From positions 1 to 10,159 of the forward strand of contig WFMT01000205.1 of the NCBI GenBank assembly GCA_015488975.1: a stretch of 10,159 nucleotides of DNA, given 5' to 3'. The position numbers and the translations under genes were made by a program. Under the pieces are notes generated by a model. The model did not search any database and had not been told where the DNA came from. It worked only from the letters and a program-made list of their open reading frames with translations. This document shows positions 1 through 6,160 of the stretch, in pieces. Positions within the stretch are counted from its first letter, which is position 1, and the number at the start of each line of letters is the position of its first letter. This stretch comes from Campylobacteraceae bacterium (lineage in GTDB: Bacteria > Campylobacterota > Campylobacteria > Campylobacterales > JALSKU01).

Positions 1-786
1 ATAGCTGTAAGTGGTGCGACCGATGCCGCTAGAGCAGCTGCGGATATAGTTTTGATGGCACCTGGCCTAACTGTTATAGTTGATGCGATTGAACAGGCGC
101 GTATTGTATTTGAAAGGATGAAGAGTTATGTTATTTATAGAATTACAGAGACTATAAGAATTATACTTTTTATTACTTTAGCAATTGTTATATTTAATTT
201 TTATCCAATAACCGCTATTATGATTATATTATTGGCACTTTTGAATGATATACCTATTATGGCTATTGCTTATGATAACACAAGAGTTCGACCAAAACCA
301 GTCAGGTGGAATATGAAAAGTGTGTTTGTCCTCTCAAGTTGGCTTGGTATTGCTGGTGTAATTAGTTCATTTACACTTTTTTATATAGTCATGGTGTATG
401 TAAAAGCACACCCTAGTTCAATCTTTTTTCCGGCACTTCCTGCTGGAGTAAATGTTTCAGATACAAAATCATATCTTGGTTTTGTGCAGACAACATTTTT
501 TATTAATTTGATTATAGCAGGGCACTATACAATATTTAATACAAGAATTGCAGATTGGTTTTTTAAAAGAGCATGGCCGTCTTGGCAGTTACTTGGAGCA
601 TCATTTATAACTGCATTCGCAGGAACAATAGCTGGTGTATATGGCTTTGATATTATGACTGCTGTTGGCTGGAAATGGGCTATATTCGTTTGGATATATG
701 CTTTTGTTTGGTTTGTTTTTAATGATATTGTAAAAATGGGAATCATAAAGTATTATAAAAAAAGATTTGGCGAAGAAGCAATGTGA
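1..786 (+). CDS. Proton-exporting P-type ATPase (type IIIA), C-terminal part
   Basis: The frame is open from the first base, so the gene starts upstream of the window; 261 C-terminal residues are visible. The fragment opens with IAVSGATDAARAAADIVL, the conserved stretch that directly follows the GDGVNDAPAL hinge motif of plasma-membrane H+-ATPases, so the phosphorylation and nucleotide domains lie upstream. It then shows the second half of the membrane domain, about six helices. Helix M6 contains LLALLNDIPIM; the Asp of this LND motif matches the proton-binding Asp of fungal and plant H+-ATPases, and the usual Gly after it is Ile here. The protein ends with a short basic tail and has no long autoinhibitory extension. 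Family knowledge: ATP hydrolysis drives H+ export across the inner membrane. The stop lies 33 bases before the ppk2 ATG, suggesting co-transcription. Substrate is assigned from family resemblance; another cation is possible but less likely. Confidence 0.9.
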   Translation: MAVSGATDAARAAADIVLMAPGLTVIVDAIEQARIVFERMKSYVIYRITETIRIILFITLAIVIFNFYPITAIMIILLALLNDIPIMAIAYDNTRVRPKPVRWNMKSVFVLSSWLGIAGVISSFTLFYIVMVYVKAHPSSIFFPALPAGVNVSDTKSYLGFVQTTFFINLIIAGHYTIFNTRIADWFFKRAWPSWQLLGASFITAFAGTIAGVYGFDIMTAVGWKWAIFVWIYAFVWFVFNDIVKMGIIKYYKKRFGEEAM

Positions 787-819
787 TTGCATAAAATTTT
801 GAACAAAAGGGTATTGAAA

Positions 820-1578
820 ATGAAAAAGAAAGAATATAAGAAAGAATTGTATGATTTGCAAATCGAGCTTGTTAAATTTCAAAAAGAGATTATCAAAAAG
901 CATTTAAAAGTTTGCATAGTTTTTGAAGGAAGAGATACTGCCGGAAAAGATGGAACGATCAAAAGATTTATAGAGCATTTGAGTCCGAGAGAAGCGAGAG
1001 TTGTCGCTCTTGGGAAGCCAAGTGATAAAGATAAAAGCTCATGGTATTTTCAAAGATATGTACCTCATCTTCCAAGTGGAGGGGAGATAGTCTTTTTTAA
1101 CCGAAGTTGGTATAACCGAGCTGGAGTTGAAAAAGTGATGAATTTTTGTACCAAAAAAGAATATGAAAACTTTATCCAAGAAGTTGGCAGTTTTGAGCGA
1201 CTTTTGGTGCATTCTGGTATATTATTTATCAAGTATTATCTTGATATTAGTAAAAATGAGCAAAAACAGAGGTTAAAGAGTAGAAAAAAAGATCCACTAA
1301 AACAGTGGAAAATAAGTCCTATTGATATGCAAGCTCAAAGGTATTGGGACTCTTACTCAAAAGCAAGAAATGAAATGTTCGATAAAACAACATTTGATTT
1401 TGCTCCTTGGTTTGTAGTTCATACTGATGAAAAAAAAGAAGCAAGAATAAATATAATCAAACATTTCCTTTCACTTATGAGTTATCCTGGTAAAAATAAT
1501 GATGTATTGGTTTATAAAAATGATATAATATATAAATTTGAACAAAAATGTTATAAAAAAGGTTTGATTTATTCATAA
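820..1578 (+). CDS. ppk2: Polyphosphate kinase 2 (PPK2 family)
   Basis: A 252-residue soluble P-loop kinase, the usual size for a single-domain PPK2. Family members transfer phosphate between polyphosphate and nucleoside di- or monophosphates. Seen in order: Walker A-like FEGRDTAGKDG (residues 35-45), WYFQRYVPHLP (75-85), the Walker B/RSWYNRAGVE block (93-104), and the lid region with SRKKDPLKQWKISP (about 150-165). WYFQRY, RSWYNRAGVE and overall length resemble class I enzymes, which mainly use NDPs. The Walker B position is FNRSW (N94), where FDRSW with Asp is the form I know best. Start: ATG at 820 has AAGGG about 8 bases upstream. An in-frame TTG at 787, directly after the ATPase stop, would add 11 residues but has a poorer ribosome site. 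The gene follows the P-type ATPase closely, so polyphosphate-derived NTP could support the pump, though that is only inference. Confidence 0.92.
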   Translation: MKKKEYKKELYDLQIELVKFQKEIIKKHLKVCIVFEGRDTAGKDGTIKRFIEHLSPREARVVALGKPSDKDKSSWYFQRYVPHLPSGGEIVFFNRSWYNRAGVEKVMNFCTKKEYENFIQEVGSFERLLVHSGILFIKYYLDISKNEQKQRLKSRKKDPLKQWKISPIDMQAQRYWDSYSKARNEMFDKTTFDFAPWFVVHTDEKKEARINIIKHFLSLMSYPGKNNDVLVYKNDIIYKFEQKCYKKGLIYS

Positions 1579-1587
1579 CTGACTTTA

Positions 1588-1677
1588 CGCACTAAACACA
1601 TATCTGAGCAAAAAGAGAAAGTGTTATATGCGAGATAGATTTTTGAAAGCATAGCTTTTGCTAAGGTTAAAAATCTA
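1588..1677. other. Two adjacent imperfect hairpins in the ppk2-DUF4010 gap
   Basis: The 126-base gap between the ppk2 stop and the next ATG holds two self-complementary segments. Hairpin 1 pairs 1588-1599 with 1621-1632 (CGCA/TGCG and AACAC/GTGTT, separated by a 3x3 internal loop). Hairpin 2 pairs TAGATTTTT at 1636-1644 with AAAAATCTA at 1669-1677, a perfect 9-bp inverted repeat. Inside it, TAGC-TTTT-GCTA (1652-1663) forms a small inner stem that competes with AAAGC/GCTTT (1646-1658). In addition TAACT (1576-1580) can pair with AGTTA (1678-1682), which would enclose both hairpins in a three-way junction. No T-run follows hairpin 2 on either strand, so it is not a standard intrinsic terminator. 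It could be a cis-regulatory leader for the downstream membrane protein, an mRNA-processing site, or a copy of a dispersed intergenic repeat. Folding was judged by eye only. Confidence 0.5.
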
Positions 1678-1704
1678 AGTTAGTAAATTAAGGTAGGCTT
1701 GACA

Positions 1705-2958
1705 ATGAATATTAATGTAGATTTTATAAATTTTATAGTAACCGTGGTATTTAGTTTTTTGGTAGGACTTGAGATAAAAACTTATAGGATTCAATTTCAT
1801 GATGATTCCAAAAGTTACTTTTTCGGAACAACTAGGACTTTTACATTTGTAGGAATATTAGGATTTGTATTTTATAGGATTGATTTAAGTGTTTATCTTG
1901 TTGTTCTGGCAGGATTAACTTTGCTGTATAGTCTTTTTTATTTTCAAAAATTACAAGCTCACAGGCAAAGTATTCTTTTATATTTGGTGATGCTTATTGT
2001 ATATAGTTTTGGACCTCTTAGTGTGAAATTTCCTATTTGGATGGATGCATTGGTTTTTGTTATAGTGGTGTTTGTATTAAATGCAAAAGAAGAAATTCAC
2101 AAATTTAGTATAGATTTTAATACTTATGAATTTGAAATACTTGGCAAAATGATACTTCTTTCAGCAGTAATATTGCCACTTTTGCCAAAAAATAATGTTA
2201 TACCGTATATACCTTTATCTCCATTTAAGATATGGCTTGCAGTTGTTGTTATATCAGCTATTAGCTATGCCGGATATATAGCGCAAAAATATTTTTTCCC
2301 TACAAAAGGATTTTTTTTAACAGGTCTCATAGGAGGCACTTACTCTTCAACAGCAACAACAGTAGTTCTTTCAAGAAAATCAAAAGAGTTAGGCAAAGAT
2401 AATGTGATAGATGCAGCTATTATAGCTGCAACTTCGGTAATGTATATCAGGCTTATCATAGTTGCTATGATTTTTAATATGACCATTGCAAAAGTTATAG
2501 CTTTACCGTTTATTGTGTTATCGGTTGTCGGTTTTATCATCTCATTTTTTTATTTGAGAGCGGGAAAAAAAGGTGTTGTGGTTTCAAATATAGTTGATAA
2601 AAATCCATTGGAGCTTGGAACAGCATTTATATTTGCTTTTTTGTTTGTAATTATGATAATGCTAACGCATTTCATAACAATACATTACGGCTCATCCGGA
2701 CTTAAGATTTTTTCTTTTATCGTTGGTTTTACTGATATAGATCCTTTTATATTGTCATTACTAACAGGAAAATATGTGGTATCGCAGGCTCAAATAGTAA
2801 ATGCCATACTAATTGCAGCAGGTAGCAACAATCTTATAAAAGCTATATATGCATTATACTTTGGCAAAATAAAAAATAGTTACAGATCAGCCTTTTGGAT
2901 TAGTTTACTCGGAGTATTGTCTATAGGCTGGGCTTTTTTAAATATTGGAGGTTTATAA
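1705..2958 (+). CDS. MgtC-like / DUF4010 multi-pass membrane protein
   Basis: A 417-residue, very hydrophobic inner-membrane protein with roughly ten to twelve predicted helices. The N-terminal helix carries FLVGLEIKTYR (about 18-28), matching the GLxxGLERE-type signature of MgtC/SapB-like domains, followed by GTTRTFTFVGILG (about 44-56), like the GLRTFxLxxLLG block of this family. The C-terminal half carries the DUF4010 hallmarks GGTYSSTATT (210-219) and GFTDIDPF (341-348). Function is not established; MgtC relatives are tied to magnesium and acid stress and ATP control, and DUF4010 proteins are presumed transporters or channels. Start: ATG at 1705 has TAGG about 7 bases upstream; an in-frame TTG at 1699 would add two residues. 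The gene ends one base before the LOG-family gene, so the two are surely co-transcribed. The leader upstream is structured, a possible point of control. Confidence 0.85.
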   Translation: MNINVDFINFIVTVVFSFLVGLEIKTYRIQFHDDSKSYFFGTTRTFTFVGILGFVFYRIDLSVYLVVLAGLTLLYSLFYFQKLQAHRQSILLYLVMLIVYSFGPLSVKFPIWMDALVFVIVVFVLNAKEEIHKFSIDFNTYEFEILGKMILLSAVILPLLPKNNVIPYIPLSPFKIWLAVVVISAISYAGYIAQKYFFPTKGFFLTGLIGGTYSSTATTVVLSRKSKELGKDNVIDAAIIAATSVMYIRLIIVAMIFNMTIAKVIALPFIVLSVVGFIISFFYLRAGKKGVVVSNIVDKNPLELGTAFIFAFLFVIMIMLTHFITIHYGSSGLKIFSFIVGFTDIDPFILSLLTGKYVVSQAQIVNAILIAAGSNNLIKAIYALYFGKIKNSYRSAFWISLLGVLSIGWAFLNIGGL

Positions 2959-2959
2959 A

Positions 2960-3880
2960 ATGAAAAAAGATAATGATGCAAATACACAGTTACCATGGGA
3001 GCACCCGAAACTCTCAACAGAAGATCCTAACTCATTAAAGCTTATCGAAGAGATTGAAAAGAGTTCTACTTATAAATTGGCTGAGAATGATGAAGAATTT
3101 TTAGAATCTTACCAAGCACGGGGCATCAGGCTTGAGCTTGATTATCTTAAAGCTGAGCTTAAAATGAGTGAATTTGGGATAGAGCATACTATAGTTGTAT
3201 TTGGTAGTGCGAGAATAGTTGAACATAAGACGGCTATGAAAAGATTAAAAAATATACAAAAACAAGTTAGTGATGCACCTGAGGATAAGACATTTTTGGA
3301 AGAGTTGTATGTAGCTGAGAGAATGGTTGAAAAAAGTATATATTATGAGGATGCGAGAAGATTTGGAAGGCTTGTTGGAAAAAGTGGGAAAAAACCGGAA
3401 GATTGCAGGGTAACACTGATGACAGGAGGAGGTCCAGGTATCATGGAAGCAGCTAATAGAGGGTGCTATGATGTAAAAGCTAAAACGATAGGGTTAAATA
3501 TAAAGTTGCCTCATGAGCAATTTCCAAATCCTTACATAACACCTGATCTTTGTTTTCAATTTCACTATTTTGCCATTAGAAAAATGCACTTTTTAAACAG
3601 AGCAAAAGCGTTGGTTGTATATCCAGGAGGCTTTGGTACATTTGATGAGCTTTTCGAAACACTAACTCTTATCCAGACAAGAAAAACAAACAAAATTCCT
3701 GTTGTATTGGTAGGCAAAGGCTATTGGGAAAAGGCTATTGATTTTAATTTCTTGAAAGAAGAGGGAGTTATTGCGCCAAATGATTTGCAAGTTTTTAAAT
3801 TTGTTGATAATGCTCAAGAAGCATGGGAGCACATAATATCCTGGCACAAAGAGCAAGGAACGCCGTTATTTGATGATTAA
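2960..3880 (+). CDS. LOG-family (TIGR00730) Rossmann-fold protein, putative nucleotide phosphoribohydrolase
   Basis: A 306-residue soluble protein of the family often misannotated as lysine decarboxylase. The diagnostic motifs are present: FGSAR (81-85), MTGGGPGIMEAANRG (154-168), RK (207-208) and PGGFGTFDE (222-230). In characterised LOG proteins the PGGxGTxxE block and the conserved Arg act in cleaving the N-glycosidic bond of nucleoside 5'-monophosphates, releasing base and ribose 5-phosphate; the substrate here is unknown. It is longer than minimal LOG proteins (about 180-200 residues), with about 75 extra N-terminal residues rich in charge and an insertion of about 50 residues (about 90-140) between the first Rossmann strand and the GGGPG loop. 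Start: ATG at 2960 has GGAGG (2947-2951) 8 bases upstream; the TTG at 2945 would overlap the preceding stop and its own ribosome site. It sits in the same tight run as the DUF4010 gene and the histidine kinase. Confidence 0.88.
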   Translation: MKKDNDANTQLPWEHPKLSTEDPNSLKLIEEIEKSSTYKLAENDEEFLESYQARGIRLELDYLKAELKMSEFGIEHTIVVFGSARIVEHKTAMKRLKNIQKQVSDAPEDKTFLEELYVAERMVEKSIYYEDARRFGRLVGKSGKKPEDCRVTLMTGGGPGIMEAANRGCYDVKAKTIGLNIKLPHEQFPNPYITPDLCFQFHYFAIRKMHFLNRAKALVVYPGGFGTFDELFETLTLIQTRKTNKIPVVLVGKGYWEKAIDFNFLKEEGVIAPNDLQVFKFVDNAQEAWEHIISWHKEQGTPLFDD

Positions 3881-4658
3881 TATTGTATTTTCTTTTATTT
3901 TAATCATTGCTATGGTTGTCTTATATAAAAAAAATAGAGATTTAAAGAAAAAAATAGCCAAAAAAGATAGCCTTTTAATTCGTCAGGCAAAGCTTGCATC
4001 CATTGGTGAAATGTTAGAGCATATTGCTCACCAGTGGAAGCAGCCCTTGGCTCAGATAAATTCTATAAGTTTAAATATAGAAAGTAGCTTTGAAGATGGA
4101 GTACTGAATAAAAGCTTATTAGAAAGTGAACTTAGTCAGATCGAAAATCAAACATTGTATATGTCTGAGACTATTGAAAGTTTTAAAAGCTATCTACATC
4201 CAGATAAAGAAAAAACACCATTCAATATGAAAGAGGTAATCGATGAGACTCTTTTGCTGATAGAGCCACTTTTAAAACATCAAACAATAGAATGTTTTAT
4301 AAATATAAAAAACGATAGAACAGTCAAAGGATACAAAAAAGAGTTTATTCAGACATTGTTAGTACTATTAAATAATGCAAAAGATGCGCTTTTGGAAAAT
4401 AAAGTAAAAAATCCTCATATAAGTATAATAGTTGATGTAAAAAATCATAAAACTATAGTACTGATAAAAGATAATGGCAAAGGTATTGATGAGCAAATAA
4501 TAGATAAAATCTTTGATCCATATTTCACAACAAAAAAAGAAAGTCAGGGTACAGGACATGGACTCTCTATGGCTAAGATGATAATAGAAGAGAGTTTTGG
4601 TGGAAAATTAAATGTGATAAATGAAGAAGATGGTGCATGTTTTAGGGTTGAGTTTTGA
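3873..4658 (+). CDS. Short membrane-anchored histidine kinase without a sensor domain
   Basis: A 261-residue two-component kinase. One N-terminal membrane helix (about 3-18) is followed by a basic, probably coiled segment and then directly by the H-box EMLEHIAHQWKQPL with phospho-acceptor H53. The ATPase domain shows the N-box NNAKDAL (N168), G1 box DNGKGI (D200), F-box FDPYFTTK (214-221) and G2 box GTGHGL (226-231). There is no periplasmic loop and no PAS, HAMP or GAF region, so the input must come through the membrane segment, the coiled segment or a partner protein (inference). The IAHQWKQPL form is typical of epsilonproteobacterial kinases. The start overlaps the 3' end of the LOG gene by 8 bases; ATG at 3873 is chosen, though TTG at 3870 lies at a slightly better distance from AAGGAA (3855-3860). 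The cognate partner is almost certainly the regulator that follows directly. Confidence 0.92.
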   Translation: MINIVFSFILIIAMVVLYKKNRDLKKKIAKKDSLLIRQAKLASIGEMLEHIAHQWKQPLAQINSISLNIESSFEDGVLNKSLLESELSQIENQTLYMSETIESFKSYLHPDKEKTPFNMKEVIDETLLLIEPLLKHQTIECFINIKNDRTVKGYKKEFIQTLLVLLNNAKDALLENKVKNPHISIIVDVKNHKTIVLIKDNGKGIDEQIIDKIFDPYFTTKKESQGTGHGLSMAKMIIEESFGGKLNVINEEDGACFRVEF

Positions 4659-4663
4659 ACAGT

Positions 4664-5341
4664 ATGTCTATTCTTTATGCCGAAGATGAAGATCTTACAA
4701 GAGTTAATTATGCAAATTATTTTAGGAGATTTTTTAAAGAGGTACATGAAGCAAAAGATGGAGAGGAAGCTTATCAAATCTATTTGCAAAAGAGACCTGA
4801 AATTTTGATTTTGGATATAGATATGCCAAAGCTTGATGGTTTGGAAGTCGCTTTAAAAATAAGACAAACAGATAAAACAAGTAGGATTATCATGCTGACA
4901 GCCATAATAGATACCCAAAAACTTATACTTGCAACTGAGCTTAATTTGACAAAATATTTATCCAAACCAATAAAAAGAGATGAATTGAAAAACGCACTAA
5001 ATCTTTCTGTAAAACAATTTTATGATATAAATATAAAAATCGAAAAAACTGTTAAAATATCGTATGATTTTATTTGGAACTGTGAAAGAGAAGAGCTTTC
5101 TTTTAAAAATAAGATTATAAAGTTAACAAAATTTGAGAGGAGATTTTTTAAGATATTAACAAGCAAGAAGAATCATTTTTTTTCTCAAGAGGAGATTATT
5201 ATATTTGTGTGGGGTGAAGATGCCCTGCTTGATTACAATCCTTCAAGATTGAAAAATCTTGTAAAAAGAATAAGAAAAAAAATACCAATTGATTGTATAA
5301 AAAATCTATACTCTTTAGGATATAAAGTAGATCAGATATAA
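4664..5341 (+). CDS. OmpR-type response regulator (REC + winged helix)
   Basis: A 225-residue DNA-binding response regulator. The N-terminal receiver domain (about 1-115) has the acidic pair E7/D8 in LYAEDE, phospho-acceptor D51 in LDIDMPKLDG, switch residue T79 in IMLTA and K101 in LSKPI. The C-terminal half (about 130-225) is a winged-helix transcription domain: LTKFERRFFKIL, then SQEEIIIFVWG, a basic recognition-helix region SRLKNLVKRIRKKI, and the final wing SLGYKV. It lies immediately after the histidine kinase, so the two form a pair. Start choice is uncertain: ATG at 4664 gives the usual short receiver N-terminus, but an in-frame TTG at 4655 overlaps the kinase stop as TTGA and has AGGG (4644-4647) 7 bases upstream, which would add three residues and imply translational coupling. 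Its target genes are unknown; the upstream run is an obvious candidate. The 3' end overlaps the convergent DUF202 gene by 10 bases. Confidence 0.92.
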   Translation: MSILYAEDEDLTRVNYANYFRRFFKEVHEAKDGEEAYQIYLQKRPEILILDIDMPKLDGLEVALKIRQTDKTSRIIMLTAIIDTQKLILATELNLTKYLSKPIKRDELKNALNLSVKQFYDINIKIEKTVKISYDFIWNCEREELSFKNKIIKLTKFERRFFKILTSKKNHFFSQEEIIIFVWGEDALLDYNPSRLKNLVKRIRKKIPIDCIKNLYSLGYKVDQI

Positions 5342-5730
5342 AGCATACTGATTACCAAAACAGCACCTATAAATGCGATAAATAATGAGATAAGAAAATA
5401 TATATTTTTTTCCCGATCTGCATTTTGAGCATTAAGATGCCTAATCCAGGATATATAATACAAGTATGAATAAGCAGATAAAAAAACTCCAAAGATTATG
5501 ATGGCAATACCTAAATAATTATAAAAGTCGGTATGTATGATTTTTAAATGCAGCAAATGGTGTGCTTTTTGAGAATACATTCTAAAAATATAGAGAAAAA
5601 ATTCTAATTTTTCAACTATAAAACCTAAAAAGATAAGAGAGATGGAAGTATTTAGAAGTCTTATAGCCACTCTTTGTACTGCCAATAAATCTTTTGGTTG
5701 GATAATTGTTTTTTTATTAGTATATTTCAT
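5332..5730 (-). CDS. DUF202 (YidH-like) small membrane protein, divergent copy
   Basis: A 132-residue protein with three predicted membrane helices (about 25-40, 71-95 and 110-130). It is clearly paralogous to the protein encoded just upstream: both share PKDL(L/M)AV, TSISLI, GF(I/V)VEK, FYNYLGIAI and the same spacing of helices. The family motif around the first helix is normally ERT; this copy reads VQRVA (residues 18-22), so the acidic and threonine residues are lost. Function of the DUF202 family is not known. The gene starts with ATG 13 bases after the stop of its paralogue, has only a weak AAG-type ribosome site, and is probably translated from the same mRNA. Its 3' end runs 10 bases into the convergent response regulator gene. 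It may be a diverged partner subunit or a gene losing constraint; the reading frame is intact, which favours the former. Confidence 0.8.
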   Translation of the reverse strand: MKYTNKKTIIQPKDLLAVQRVAIRLLNTSISLIFLGFIVEKLEFFLYIFRMYSQKAHHLLHLKIIHTDFYNYLGIAIIIFGVFLSAYSYLYYISWIRHLNAQNADREKNIYFLISLFIAFIGAVLVISMLYI

Positions 5731-5743
5731 CTTATATAAAACT

Positions 5744-6139
5744 TTAGATAATAATCATGCCGATTATAATGAGTAGCCCAACAATAGCTAAAAATGATGA
5801 GAGCAAGAAAAAAATATTTTTATCAGTTTTTATCTTATTTTTTTGTAGGCATTTAATCCAATTTGAATAATAAATATAAGTATAAATCGCTAACAAAACT
5901 CCGCAAACTACTATGGCAATACCTAAATAATTGTAAAAGTTAACATGAGAAAGCTCAGGAAGTTTGGAGTGAGGTTTATTTTTTAACTCAGCCTCTATAA
6001 TGTGCAAAAAAAGCTCAAATTTTTCAACAACAAAACCAAATATTATAAGAGATATGGAAGTTCCTATAAGTCCTGTAGCAGTTCTTTCAACTGCCATCAA
6101 ATCTTTAGGATCAATTTTACTATTATTTTTTTTATTCAA
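5744..6139 (-). CDS. DUF202 (YidH-like) small membrane protein
   Basis: A 131-residue inner-membrane protein with three predicted helices (about 23-38, 70-92 and 108-130). The N-terminus carries DLMAVERTATGLIGTSISL (13-31) followed by GFVVEKFELFL, a good match to the DUF202 pattern AxERTxLAWxRTxxxLxxxGF, including the ERT residues. No function is established for the family. Translation appears to start at TTG (6139-6137): it has AAAGGG five bases upstream, there is no ATG before the DUF202 motif, and the first in-frame ATG (codon 15) would cut the conserved motif. It lies 21 bases downstream of the flavoprotein gene and 13 bases upstream of its paralogue, so all three look co-transcribed. Confidence 0.83.
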   Translation of the reverse strand: MNKKNNSKIDPKDLMAVERTATGLIGTSISLIIFGFVVEKFELFLHIIEAELKNKPHSKLPELSHVNFYNYLGIAIVVCGVLLAIYTYIYYSNWIKCLQKNKIKTDKNIFFLLSSFLAIVGLLIIIGMIII

Positions 6140-6144
6140 AATTA

Positions 6145-6150
6145 CCCTTT
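6145..6150 (-). promoter_or_regulatory. Ribosome binding site deciding a TTG start
   Basis: On the minus strand the sequence reads AAAGGG, then five bases, then TTG. This supports the non-ATG start of the first DUF202 gene; the next in-frame ATG lies inside its conserved motif. Confidence 0.6.
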
Positions 6151-6160
6151 GTTTCTATGT

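Noticed and set aside
525..903. Minus-strand open frames opposite the ATPase and the start of ppk2
   Set aside because: They are antisense to clear coding sequence and resemble no known family.
1622..1630. Extended -10-like TGTTATATG as a promoter for the DUF4010 gene
   Set aside because: Two mismatches to TATAAT, no -35 box, and it overlaps one arm of hairpin 1; too weak to call.
1636..1680. Intrinsic terminator after ppk2
   Set aside because: The hairpin stem is AT-rich and no T-run follows on either strand, so it does not meet the usual form.
4664..5341. Possibility that the response regulator is a stand-alone receiver
   Set aside because: The C-terminal winged-helix pattern with a basic recognition helix and SLGYKV wing is clear, so it is a DNA-binding regulator.
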